A DNA stretch of 64,000 nucleotides from Bactericera cockerelli (GCA_024516035.1 CM044957.1:3445017-3509016), one strand, 5' to 3'. Shown: positions 53,791 through 63,895, numbered from the stretch's first letter. Program-made: numbers and translations. Notes: generated from the sequence alone by a model not told the origin.

Positions 53791-54127
53791 CAACTATACA
53801 GTTGTAAAAAATAATTCCTATTATCACCTCATACAATTGTGATTACCTATCTCATCCATTTATCTAATGTCTACTTTTGTGTAACTGTGAACAGTTATAT
53901 TACTTATGTCTTTAAATACCTTGTCACAATGTCACATGTAAGGTATTCTAATTCATTGTTAGTTCAATATACATTATCAGTATCAGAATAAACAGAACTA
54001 CATACTACAATTACTACATGACTTTATAAACACTAAACAGTATTTTCAATGTGAATATTTTTTTTTTAATCATGTGTACGAATTGGATAGTTAAATTTGT
54101 AATTATCTGGTATGTAATTATAATTTA

Positions 54128-54450
54128 GGCCCTACCCAAGGTGGGTGAGGTTAATGTGGCTAGCTGGTACGATTCTCAGCGAATGGAGGGTAAAACCCCT
54201 GTCCAAATCAGGACGTTAAATCAAAATAATAGAATCGTTGGTGTTAGGAAGGGCATCCAGCCGTAAAAAATGTGCCACAACCTACCAAACGCAACCATGA
54301 GGTTGAACAATGCCGACCCCAAGTAGTTTGGGAAAAGGCAAAGTAAAAGAAGAAGAATTATAATTCCTGTCCGTGCCAGCCTCCGTGACGTGACGGTTGT
54401 GGCTACTGCCCGTAGTCCAGAGGTTCCGGGTTCGATCCCGAGTTGGAAAG
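54128..54450 (+). mobile_element. 5S-SINE tail and family E head fragments
   Basis: At 54128-54235 the tail GGGTGAGGTTAATGTGGCTA is present without its head. At 54378-54450 there is a family E head (CCAGCCTCCGTGACGTGACG) with B box GGTTCGATCCCGAGTTGG. Confidence 0.7.
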
Positions 54451-54539
54451 TTTAAGTGGAATAGGAGAGTTTGTATTTACCTAGCTGATAGTGTTCTTTT
54501 TCGATCACTTTCTACTTTCTATTACTTTATTATTATTTT

Positions 54540-54665
54540 TTATCATTTGTGTTAATCACTTTCCTGATACAACAACCACTCAAACTCGCTTTACTAAATC
54601 TATGCTGAGACCGGGACTCGAACCACCGACCTCCAGGTTACAAGTCCGTCAACCTATCGATGAAG
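54540..54665 (-). mobile_element. SINE, family C, inverted copy
   Basis: The tail TCATTTGTGTTAATCACTTT and the body CTCGAACCACCGACCTCCAG are present. The outer end of the head is lost. Confidence 0.8.
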
Positions 54666-54671
54666 CTATAA

Positions 54672-54978
54672 TAATAACTCTCTTTAGTGGAAGGTAACCA
54701 CCAGGCGAGGATAATCCTCAAAACATTTTCTATCACCTACCGACCTCAGTAGCTTGATCGATAAGGCGGCGGACTTGAAACCTGGAGGTCGGTGGTTTCG
54801 AGTCACAGTTTCAGAGTACCATATTTAGTAAATCGAGTTTGAGTAGTTGTGATATCACGAAAGTGATTAACACAGATATGATAACTTTTTCATTTTCTAC
54901 CACCTAACCCTCAAATCTCTAGGCTACCTGAATTACCAGACTAGCGCGTTAATCACTTGACTACCAGTGCCGAAGCTA
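54672..54978 (-). mobile_element. SINE, family A, interrupted by family C
   Basis: The tail part lies at 54672-54740 and the remainder at 54891-54978, ending CACTTGACTACCAGTGC. The two parts join into one diverged family A copy when the intervening 150 bp are removed. Confidence 0.85.
54741..54890 (+). mobile_element. SINE, family C, inserted in family A
   Basis: It is flanked by a 17-bp direct repeat, CATTTTCTATCACCTAC at 54724-54740 and CATTTTCTACCACCTAA at 54891-54907. The full copy runs from CGACCTCAGTAGCTTGATCG to GATTAACACAGATATGATAA. Confidence 0.9.
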
Positions 54979-55072
54979 CTGAGCTCGATACTTTGTATGC
55001 TAAGATTGCTGAGCTACCCTCTTAAGTTGTGACATAATAACACAAAAAAACCCTCGCCTCGTTTCTTTTCAG

Positions 55073-55218
55073 CTGTTCCGACATGGCGACCGCACCCCCA
55101 TCCACTTCTACCAGAATGACCCCTACAAGAACGCATCCTACTGGCCCACGGGTCCTGGCCAGCTTACCAACACGGGCAAGCTGCAGCACTTTGAGTTGGG
55201 ACAGTGGTTCGGAAAGAG
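55073..55218 (+). CDS. Acid phosphatase, exon 2 (RHGDRTP)
   Basis: The exon encodes [40 protein letters not shown] and ELGQWFGKR. The His of RHGDRTP is the catalytic nucleophile of histidine acid phosphatases. The acceptor TTTTCAG and donor AG|GTGAGC flank it, with phases 0 and 2. NAS is a possible glycosylation site. Confidence 0.96.
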
Positions 55219-55567
55219 GTGAGCCATAGTATTAAGATCAGTATGATAAAATAAAAAGCCGTGTTTTTCTTTTGGATAAATTTTTTTTCCAGGTTCAGTA
55301 TTTCCAAATATTTCCATTTTATTCCAAATATTTCCAGTTTAGCTTCCTCACTATTCGTGAAAGAAAAATGCGTTTCGGCACTTTAAAGATAAACAATGGA
55401 CTTAACCTATAAAAGAAATGGAAGCAAGAATTTTATAAATCCATTTTGGTTAACCAAACTGGAAGAAGATTTTTCCTTTTCCAAAAGAAAAACGACTTTC
55501 TTCCAGTTCGTCCATTTTATTCCACTTTGGTTCGAAAGAAAAATACAACTATACTTTCACCTTATCT

Positions 55568-55768
55568 GTCCCGGTAGCTCAGTGGTAAAGGCGGCACTGT
55601 GTGAATCCAAAGACTCCAGAGTTCGTGGGTTCGAAACCCATCCGGAACATGACAAGTTATCCTCCCATTTGGGATTTTTACCACATAATAATATGTCTTG
55701 GGCTTACTGCTGGAATAATGAGACTTAAATAGTCCTAATGGAGTAGTATAAATAAGGCGATACTATTA
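55568..55768 (+). mobile_element. SINE, family B
   Basis: A full copy with head TCCCGGTAGCTCAGTGGTAA, B box GGTTCGAAACCCATCCGG, and tail ATAATATGTCTTGGGCTTAC. An inverted tail fragment of the same family lies at 56012-56085. Confidence 0.88.
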
Positions 55769-55787
55769 TTAATAATATAACTCTTTT

Positions 55788-55985
55788 GTGGAAGGTAACC
55801 ACCAGGCGAGGTTAATGATCAAAGCATTTTCTACCACCTAACCCTCAGAGTCTTATTATTATGTGGTCACAAACTCTAATAAATTAATGATGAAAAATTC
55901 ATGCACTGGGTGAGAATCGAACCAACGGATCCCTGCGCTACCTGGATTACCAGACTAGCGCGTTAACCACTTGACTACCAGTGCT
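55788..55985 (-). mobile_element. SINE, family A, full inverted copy
   Basis: The tail GTGGAAGGTAACCACCAGGC, the B-box complement and the head end CACTTGACTACCAGTGC are all present. Confidence 0.88.
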
Positions 55986-56499
55986 CATAAATAATAATAT
56001 AACATTATTATTTATACTGCCCGATTAGTGCTAATGAGTCCCATTATTATAGTCCCATTATTTTTATAGCAGTAAGCCCAGAAATAATATCCGATCAAAT
56101 TTGAAAAAAAGGAGACCAAATTGCACCCATGACGTGAACTTTTACTTTACTCACTCGAACTCGTTACTTGAAGATGGGTGGAAAATAATATTTCAAATAT
56201 TTTGAAATCGGAGTTCTTTTTTAATATAAAAACGAACACATTACTTTCGATATCTAATATTAGCTATTTTCGGAAGAAAAAGGTTAACACTCATTAATAC
56301 TTTTTTTTTACTTGTGTTATTTTTTCATCACTGTTTTCACGTAGCAATAATGCTGCAATTACGTAAACATGAGGGACACTGCATACAACCTAAAGACCTA
56401 TATCCAGATTATCCAGGCCCTCCCTACATCTTTGTTTAAATTGTTCCAAAGTGAGATCCAGATCCAAATTTGCACAGTTACAATAATTATTAAATTCTG

Positions 56500-56705
56500 G
56501 AACCGCTTTCGCATTACTTCAAAGCACTTTATCTTTATAATAATAATAGAAAATCTTATAAGGGCAAAGCTTTATAAGTAAAGCTATTAAGCCCAGAACT
56601 TTACACCCATGACATTCCTGAAACGAAAAAGCTCGGTCAGAATTTTCCGCTTCGGCTGGGATTCGAACCCGCAACCTCCGGGTCAGTAACCAATGCTCTG
56701 ATGGC
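56500..56705 (-). mobile_element. SINE, family H, abutting an acceptor
   Basis: It matches 30463-30627 over TTTCGCATTACTTC and GGGATTCGAACCCGCAACCT, with about 45 bp of extra sequence near 56535. The copy is cut off within the tRNA-like head, about 10 bp before the acceptor of exon 3. Confidence 0.75.
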
Positions 56706-56715
56706 CCCTCCCCAG

Positions 56716-56907
56716 GTACCGACACCTCATAGGGGACAGCTACTCCAAAGAGAACCTCTACGTGGTGAGCACAGATGTGGACAGGACTCTGATGAGCGCG
56801 GAGGCTAACCTGGCCGGGCTGTTCCCCCTGAGGGGAAACAGGTGTGGGACCCAGCCATCAAGTGGCAACCCATCCCCGTGCACACCATACCGGAGAAGAT
56901 GGACAAG
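56716..56907 (+). CDS. Acid phosphatase, exon 3, with a one-base frame break
   Basis: The exon starts [20 protein letters not shown] and [21 protein letters not shown], then requires a frame change to read [33 protein letters not shown] and WQPIPVHT are strongly conserved. The exon is 192 bp, where the flanking phases (2 in, 0 out) need 193. One base is therefore missing, near 56836-56842 (GGGGAAACAGG). Confidence 0.92.
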
Positions 56908-56994
56908 GTATTTTTTTTTATTATACAAAACCATCAACAATTAATTAAGAACAAGGGGGAAAAAATATATAAATATTTTTTTTTAATTTACGGT

Positions 56995-57245
56995 TCCCAT
57001 GGGGACCCAATATACAAAGTAATGAATTACAAAAATTTAACATTCAAAACATTAAAATTATTTTAAAAAAAAAATTAAAATACAAATGGTAACAAATTAT
57101 TAATAGCATTATATGTATAATTCTAGAATACTGGGGACTTTATCACATAAAATATCTATACCTTCCTCATTAGTCAGGTTCCAAAATTTGGTACATTTTT
57201 GTAATGGTGCATATTTGCCAAGGTTAGTTTTGTGAGATCTATTAA
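56995..57245 (-). pseudogene. Reverse transcriptase C-terminal fragment, inverted
   Basis: The minus strand encodes NLGKYAPLQKCTKFWNLTNE-type sequence, then EGIDILCDKVPSILELY, followed by an AT-rich tail containing GGGTCCCCATGGGAACCGTA. It is a second copy of the element at 25722. Confidence 0.65.
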
Positions 57246-57249
57246 AATG

Positions 57250-57462
57250 TGTTTCTTTGTGTTATTATATCACAATTTTAGTGGGTAGCGCAGAATTATA
57301 GGACTTTACCATATTTTTGTTATCCTAATATCTTATTTTTGCCTTTAATTCCGCCACTGGTCGCTGCTCACATTTAGGCAGCTACTCATTTTTCCTCACG
57401 AGGTATGTCACCGTGCGTGCAATGCCTAGCGCTCTAACTTACTCGACTACGGTGATTACTAA
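57250..57462. mobile_element. Repeat J followed by inverted SINE family G
   Basis: GTGGGTAGCGCAGAATTATA at 57280 is followed by CTACTCATTTTTCCTCACGA and then directly by the tRNA-like head. The B-box part is deleted compared with 46985. Confidence 0.75.
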
Positions 57463-57884
57463 CTTAAAAATATATACAAAAAAATAGGACAAAATTATTA
57501 TTTATATTTACAATTAATTGTCTTGTAATCTGTGACGAAGTTACTGCCTTAGGCAATCTCTGCCACTTAATCATACTCTTTAGTGAAAGCTAACCACGAG
57601 GCCAGGTCAATGCTCAAAGCATTTTCTACCACCTCTAACTCTTCGAGAAAACTGGTCAAATTTATCTCTGTACAAGGGAAAACAACTTCTGTAAGAGAAA
57701 CCTGGATACAAGAGAACGATTTCCAGATCAAGTTTACCTCTCTTTAAGGGAAAATAACCTCTTTACAAGAGAAACCTGGATATTCTAGAATAAAATTCCA
57801 GTCCCGTGAGTTCTCTTATATCCCAGGTTCGACTGTCATAGTTAGTGTTCCTCTTAGATCCTGTTTATAAAATAATTAGAGAGA

Positions 57885-58040
57885 AAACCGTCCTCCGTAG
57901 CCTGATCGATAAGGCGGCGGACTTGTAACCTGCAAGTCGGTGGTTCAAGTTCCAAGCTAAGCAAAGATTTAGCTAAGCGAGTTTGAGTAGTTGTGATATC
58001 ACGAAAGTAATTAATATAAATAATTATGATAACTTATTTT
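57885..58040 (+). mobile_element. SINE, family C
   Basis: The copy runs from CCTGATCGATAAGGCGGCGG, through GGTGGTTCAAGTTCC, to GTTGTGATATCACGAAAGTA. Confidence 0.85.
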
Positions 58041-58147
58041 AACTTTAATAATTAGAGAGAAAAAAAAAAAATATATATCAACTGTATGACATTATTTTAT
58101 ATCTCGAACTCATCGGAGTAAAAATCCCCTACTCGGTAGTTACTTGT

Positions 58148-58342
58148 CTGTCCCGGTAGCTCAGTGGTAAAGACGGCACTCTGTGTATCCACAGGTTCCA
58201 GAGGTGTCGTTCGTTCGAAACCCAGCCAGGACATGACAAGTTATCTTCCCATTTGGGATTTTACCACATAATAACATGTCTTGGGCCTACTGCTGGAATA
58301 ATGGGACTTTAATAGTCCTAATCGGGCAGTATAAATAAGGCT
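58148..58342 (+). mobile_element. SINE, family B
   Basis: The copy has TGTCCCGGTAGCTCAGTGGT, GTTCGAAACCCAGCCAGGAC and GGGCAGTATAAATAAGGC. Confidence 0.88.
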
Positions 58343-58561
58343 GTCCATGTTCTACTTCTCACTTTTCTGTTTAAACTGATTAAAATAGAGAGGTTAGTTG
58401 ATGCCATGGATAATCAGAACTATTACCTGCTGATGAGAGCAAATAAGCTCGAGCAAATAACAGCTGTCCAGGTATGCTCTGATATTCATGTTCATCTAGT
58501 ACAACTTCTCACTTTTCTGTTTAAACTGAAAACTGATTATTATTATCTACTCCACTCCCAG

Positions 58562-58870
58562 GTGCTCGCCATGAAGAAGCCGTGTCCCCAATACGAGGCC
58601 GAGAAGGCGGCCTACCTAGCTTCCCCCGAGCTCCGGCAGTATCGCGCCAAGTACGCCCCCTCTTCCACTATGTGAGCCAGCACGCGGGCGAGGCTATCAC
58701 GAGCATCACCGACCTGGAGTTCCTGCACAACACCCTGTACATAGAAGACGTGTTCAACTACACGCTGCCCGCCTGGACGAGGCCGGTGTTCCCGCGGCCC
58801 ATGAGCGAGGTGGCCGCGTTCAGCTTCTCTGTGGCCGCAGCCACGCCCACCATGAAGCGGCTGAAAGGAG
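58562..58870 (+). CDS. Acid phosphatase, exon 4, with a one-base frame break
   Basis: The exon encodes VLAMKKPCPQYEAEKAAYLA and SPELRQYRAKYAP. One frame further on it continues LFHYVSQHAGEAITSITDLE, FLHNTLYIEDVFNYTLPAWT and RPVFPRPMSEVAAFSFSVAA ATPTMKRLKGG. The break lies in a run of C near 58655-58661, where one C is missing (309 bp present, 310 needed). The acceptor CCCAG and donor G|GTGATT flank it, with phases 0 and 1. NYT is a possible glycosylation site. Confidence 0.93.
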
Positions 58871-58944
58871 GTGATTACCTATCCGTGTTTTTTTTTTTTT
58901 TTTTTTTTTTTTTGATATACATATCTCAGGTTGTTAGCTAGCTT

Positions 58945-59500
58945 TACACTTTATTGATAGGACATATTATATACAACACAAATAATTACAAATTAGAATA
59001 CAATAACATAGAAGAAAAAAAATAAAGAAAAAATAAATAAATATATACATAATATATGTGCTAACTAAAGGGCGGGGTTATTGCCTTAGGCAATCTCTTC
59101 CACCCAACCCTTACAAGATAGTTGTTGTAACTATCTTGGCTTCAGCCGGGCGGTGATGGTCTTTGTTCAACTTAAGATGAAAAGTTGGCTCATTCTGAAG
59201 CACATACTCGTATATCTGTGTGCGATCAACCATTATGAGAATTTATATAAATTCACTGAATGAAGTGTTTGTGTTATAGTTCAATAAAAATTAAAACATT
59301 AACTCGCACTATCTCAGAATTTCAACAAAAAAAATTATGAGAATTTGGGCTTATTCTTTATAAGCCATTATACCCTTGGGAACTACAAGCCAGCCTAGAT
59401 TTTTGGTGTTGGCTAGTCAGTTCTCTGTTTATAGTCCTCTAGCGAGATACTGATCTTCTCCCTGTTTATCGTGCCCCAGCCAGACAATACCTCGTATTTA
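58945..59500 (-). mobile_element. Retroelement tail and dispersed repeat K, both inverted
   Basis: At 58945-59110 there is the complement of the tail at 16620 (AAAGGGCGGGGTTATTGCCT). At 59115-59500 there is a copy of repeat K (GTTGTAACTATCTTGGCTTC, TTCTCTGTTTATAGTCCTCT), with an insertion near 59250-59335. Confidence 0.6.
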
Positions 59501-59821
59501 GCTTTTTTTTAATAGACGGGTGCTACCCAATGATACATAAAAAATTCCCTACACAAAAGAAATACAATATTTAAAACATAGTATGATAAAATAACTTAAA
59601 AAAAGAAAAAACCTAAAAATAATTATTGAAACTAAGTAAAAGCGATCAGAAAACTATTGGTGTGGCGATTTGAAATCAAAAAGAAAAAAAAAAAAAAAAA
59701 AATTCAATTTATTATTATTTTATTTGACAAATGGTCTTGGCATATAACTATGAATAATCAATTATCTAATCGTCTACTTGTCTCTTTTGTCTAATACGTT
59801 ATATCTAATCCTTGTTGCCAG

Positions 59822-60027
59822 GTCCCCTACTAGACGACATCGTGAAACACATGGTTGCCAAGTCCAAACAGAAACTGAAGAAGAAGAAGATGTGGATCTA
59901 CTCAGCTCACGACACCACTGTAGCCAACCTACTCAACACTCTGGATGTTTTCGACATACACTGCCCGCCCTATGCCTCCGCAGTGATGATAGAACTGCAC
60001 CTGGATGAGGGAATGTACTTTGTTAGA
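59822..60027 (+). CDS. Acid phosphatase, exon 5 (HD motif)
   Basis: The exon encodes PLLDDIVKHMVAKSKQKLKK, KKMWIYSAHDTTVANLLNTL and DVFDIHCPPYASAVMIELHL DEGMYFVR. The Asp of SAHDTTV is the proton donor of the family. The acceptor TTGCCAG and donor GTAAGT flank it, 206 bp, with phases 1 and 0. Its end and donor resemble the units of the array that follows. Confidence 0.96.
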
Positions 60028-61135
60028 GTAAGTGAGTGAGGTAGAGGAGAACCAGTTCTTTGTGAATGTAAGTGACTCAGTGAGTGAGTGAGGTAGAGAA
60101 TCACTTCTTTGTGAATGTAAGTGAGTGAGTCAGAGAACCAGTTCTTTGTGAATGATAGTGACTCAGTGAGTGAGTGAGGTAGAGAATCAGTTCTTTGTGA
60201 ATGTAAGTGAGTGAGTCAAAGAACCAGTTCTTTGTAAATGTAAGTGACTCAGTGAGTGAGTGAGGCAGAGAACCAGTTCTTTGTGAATGTAACTGAGTGA
60301 GTCAGAGAACCAGTTCTTTGTGACTGTAAGTGACTCAGTGAGTGAGTGAGGCAGAGAACCAGTTCTTTGTAAATGTAAGTGACTCAGTGAGTGAGTGAGG
60401 CAGAGAACCAGTTCTTTGTAAATGTAAGTGACTCAGTGAGTGAGTGAGGCAGAGAACCAGTTCTTTGTAAATGTAAGTGACTCAGTGAGTGAGTGAGGCA
60501 GAGAACCAGTTCTTTGTAAATGTAAGTGACTCAGTAAGTGAGTGAGGCAGAGAACCAGTTCTTTGTTAATGTAAGTGACTCAGTGAGTGAGTGAGGCAGA
60601 GAACCAGTTCTTTGTAAATGTAAGTGACTCAGTGAGTGAGTGAGGCAGAGAACCAGTTCTTTGTAAATGTAAGTGACTCAGTGAGTGAGTGAGGCAGAGA
60701 ACCAGTTCTTTGTAAATGTAAGTGACTCAGTGAGTGAGTGAGGCAGAGAACCAGTTCTTTGTAAATGTAAGTGACTCAGTGAGTGAGGCAGAGAACCAGT
60801 TCTTTGTAAATGTAAGTGACTCAGTAAGTGAGTGAGGCAGAGAACCAGTTCTTTGTTAATGTAAGTGACTCAGTGAGTGAGTGAGGCAGAGAACCAGTTC
60901 TTTGTGAATGTAAGTGACTCAGTGAGTGAGTGAGGCAGAGAACCAGTTCTTTGTGAATGTAAGTGACTCAGTAAGTGAGTGAGGCAGAGAACCAGTTCTT
61001 TGTGAATGTAAGTGACTCAGTGAGTGAGGGAGTCAGAGAACCAGTTCTTTGTTAATGTAAGTGACTCAGTGTGAGTGAATGAGTTAGAGAACCTGTTCTT
61101 TGTGAATGTAAGTGACTCAGTGAGTGAAATGGTTA
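60028..61135. repeat. 49-bp minisatellite starting at a splice donor, about 20 copies
   Basis: The unit is GTAAGTGACTCAGTGAGTGA followed by GTGAGGCAGAGAACCAGTTC and TTTGTAAAT. The true junction TACTTTGTTAGA|GTAAGTGA corresponds to the unit junction TTCTTTGTAAAT|GTAAGTGA. Early copies vary between about 36 and 52 bp, while later ones are regular. Confidence 0.95.
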
Positions 61136-61209
61136 GTAAGTGAGTTGAATAATGTATAAAATAAATATTGTTTATATAGTAATCATCATAAACAACCGTC
61201 AATATCCAT

Positions 61210-61425
61210 TGCTAGACAAAGGTTACCTCCAGTTACGTAACGTCCAGCGAGTTTAGGGCTTGGATGACCAACCATTCAAATTCGAACCCTATTTCCGGCC
61301 CCACTCAGGCTGGGTGTGAGGTTAATTTGAGAACCTTGTTTTTTGAGTTTCCTACGAATGAAAGATAAAACCCCCCTCGTGATTTGACCGTGCAGTTGAA
61401 AGTGACTCTAAATCCAAATTAAATA
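61210..61425 (+). mobile_element. 5S rRNA-derived SINE, 5'-truncated
   Basis: Only the end of the 5S-like head is left (TAACGTCCAGCGAGTTTAGG, TTGGATGACCAACCATTC), followed by the shared tail to GTGACTCTAAATCC. Confidence 0.75.
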
Positions 61426-61515
61426 ATAATTAGAATCCGAATAAAAGTCTTAAAAGCCAAATGAAAATCTTAGAAGCCAAATCTATCCATCTTCCATTAT
61501 ATTAAAGTGGTGTTT

Positions 61516-61728
61516 TGTGCACTGGTAGTCAAGTGGTTAACGCGCTAGTCTGGCAATCCAGGTAGCGTGGGGATCCGTTGGTTCGAATCCCACCCAGTGC
61601 ATGAATTTTTCCTCATTCATTTGAGTTTGTGACTACACAATATTAAAACTCTGAAGGTTAGGTGGTAGAAAATACTTTGATCATTAACCTCGCCTGGTGG
61701 TTACCTTCCACTAAAGAGTTATTATTTT
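61516..61728 (+). mobile_element. SINE, family A, full copy
   Basis: The copy runs from CACTGGTAGTCAAGTGGTTA, through GTTGGTTCGAATCCCACCCA, to GGTTACCTTCCACTAAAGAG. Confidence 0.9.
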
Positions 61729-62029
61729 TCAACTTTTTAGTTATATGCACCACTTAGAAGCCAAATAAAAATGGCTTAAAATGGGTCCTCTGTGCACAAA
61801 AAAAGAAATGAAAAATAAAATAAATGATTTATTATTTTTATTTGGGTATTGAATTGTTTTCTTCCTTTTGAAGGATTTATTCAAAAATATAGACGGGTAA
61901 GAATTACCAAGTCATATATTTTGTTAGGCTGCTAGATTGAGAAACTTTCGAACTAATTAGTATATTTGCTGTTTTCAAAATGGCCGCTTATTATTATTAT
62001 TCATCGACATTTTCGTATCTAATCCCCAG

Positions 62030-62234
62030 ATCCTGTACAGGAACTCGACCAGTGTCCCCCCCTATCGCCTCACCATCCCTGGCTGTGACTTCGACTGCCC
62101 ACTGGACCAGTTCCTGTCCCTCACCGCCCCCGTCACCATCTCGGACTCCCAGTGGGAGGAGGAGTGCCACGCCCATCACCGCTTCCTTAACTTCGTGTCC
62201 ACCGTGGAGGCGGAAACCTCCCTCTCTACCTTAG
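62030..62234 (+). CDS. Acid phosphatase, exon 6
   Basis: The exon encodes ILYRNSTSVPPYRLTIPGCD, FDCPLDQFLSLTAPVTISDS and QWEEECHAHHRFLNFVSTVE AETSLSTL. LYRN and PGC...CPL are conserved in the C-terminal part, and the Cys residues would pair. The acceptor CCCCAG and donor TTAG|GTAAGT flank it, with phases 0 and 1. Its last 19 bp and donor form the repeat unit of the next array. Confidence 0.94.
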
Positions 62235-63376
62235 GTAAGTAGTAACCTCCCTCTCTACCTTGGGTAAGTAGTAACCTCCCTCTCTACCTTAGGTAAGTAG
62301 TAACCTCCCTCTCTACCTTAGGTAAGCAGTAACCTCCCTCTCTACCTTAGGTAAGCAGTAACCTCCCTCTCTACCTTAGGTAAGCAGTAACCTCCCTCTC
62401 TACCTTAGGTAAGCAGTAACCTCCCTCTCTACCTTAGGTAAGCAGTAACCTCCCTCTCTACCTTAGGTAAGCAGTAACCTCCCTCTCTACCTTAGGTAAG
62501 TAGTAACCTCCCTCTCTACCTTGGGTAAGTAGTAACCTTCCTCTCTACCTTAGGTAAGTAGTAACCTCCCTCTCTACCTTGGGTAAGTAGTAACCTTCCT
62601 CTCTACCTTAGGTAAGTAGTAACCTCCCTCTCTACCTTAGGTAAGCAGTAACCTCCTTCTCTACCTTGGGTAAGTAGTAACCTCCCTCTCTACCTTAGGT
62701 AAGTAGTAACCTCCCTCTCTACCTTAGGTAAGCAGTAACCTCCCTCTCTACCTTAGGTAAGTAGTAACCTCCCTCTCTACCTTAGGTAAGCAGTAACCTC
62801 CCTCTCTACCTTAGGTAAGCAGTAACCTCCCTCTCTACCTTAGGTAAGCAGTAACCTCCCTCTCTACCTTGGGTAAGTAGTAACCTCCCTCTCTACCTTA
62901 GGTAAGCAGTAACCTCCCTCTCTACCTTGGGTAAGTAGTAACCTCCCTCTCTACCTTAGGTAAGCAGTAACCTCCCTCTCTACCTTAGGTAAGCAGTAAC
63001 CTCCCTCTCTACCTTGGGTAAGTAGTAACCTCCCTCTCTACCTTAGGTAAGCAGTAACCTCCCTCTCTACCTTAGGTAAGCAGTAACCTCCCTCTCTACC
63101 TTAGGTAAGCAGTAACCTCCCTCTCTACCTTGGGTAAGTAGTAACCTCCCTCTCTACCTTGGGTAAGTAGTAACCTCCCTCTCTACCTTAGGTAAGCAGT
63201 AACCTCCCTCTCTACCTTAGGTAAGCAGTAACCTCCCTCTCTACCTTAGGTAAGCAGTAACCTCCCTCTCTACCTTGGGTAAGTAGTAACCTCCCTCTCT
63301 ACCTTAGGTAAGCAGTAACCTCCCTCTCTACCTTAGGTAAGCAGTAACCTCCCTCTCTACCTTAGGTAAGCAGTAT
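62216..63376. repeat. 29-bp minisatellite of exon end and donor, about 40 copies
   Basis: The unit TAACCTCCCTCTCTACCTTA followed by GGTAAGCAG repeats the last bases of exon 6 (ACCTCCCTCTCTACCTTAG) and its donor GTAAG. The variants TTAGGTAAGCAG, TTAGGTAAGTAG and TTGGGTAAGTAG are interspersed. Each unit also contains GCAG or GTAG, which is acceptor-like, after a pyrimidine-rich stretch of the previous unit. Confidence 0.97.
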
Positions 63377-63624
63377 GGCGTATGGCCCAGAGGTTTAATA
63401 ATAATATCGTCTAATTTATACTTATTATTATTATTACGTGTCCAGATTCGACGCCTTTATTTTCAAATTAGTACAGTTAAAAAGATTAACAGAAAGATGT
63501 AAAAAAAATAAACAATTTTACAAAGAAATATGGTATGTCTGATAGATTATACCTATAAAAAAAACACTTCTAATAATTATTTGTACTAGTCTCTTTGATT
63601 GAGAAGGAAAGTACAGTTCAAAAC

Positions 63625-63775
63625 AGTACAAGCATAGTCCGATTAAGACTATTAAGTATAATTATGTGGTAAAAATCCCAAACGGGTGGGTAACATGTCA
63701 TGTCCCTGCAGGGTTTCGAACCCGCAACCTCTGGATTACCTCACCGCCGCCTTTACCACACAGCTACCGGGACAG
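63625..63775 (-). mobile_element. SINE, family B, inverted copy
   Basis: The copy has the tail at 63630, CAGGGTTTCGAACCCGCAAC in the body, and the head end ACACAGCTACCGGGACAGAA. A short family D fragment follows at 63800-63870. Confidence 0.8.
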
Positions 63776-63895
63776 AATTAAGTACTAGCTTGTCAGGTCC
63801 CGGCTCCGATCGTCCGAACCAACAAAAAAAATGTATTCTGAATTTGGTTATAGTTGATTGTAAGTGACTGCTACTCAGAGTACTCAGTTGCTTGT

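Noticed and set aside
56716..58870. Acid phosphatase as an old pseudogene
   Set aside because: Only two single-base gaps in runs are seen. All splice sites, phases and catalytic motifs are kept, which does not fit long decay.
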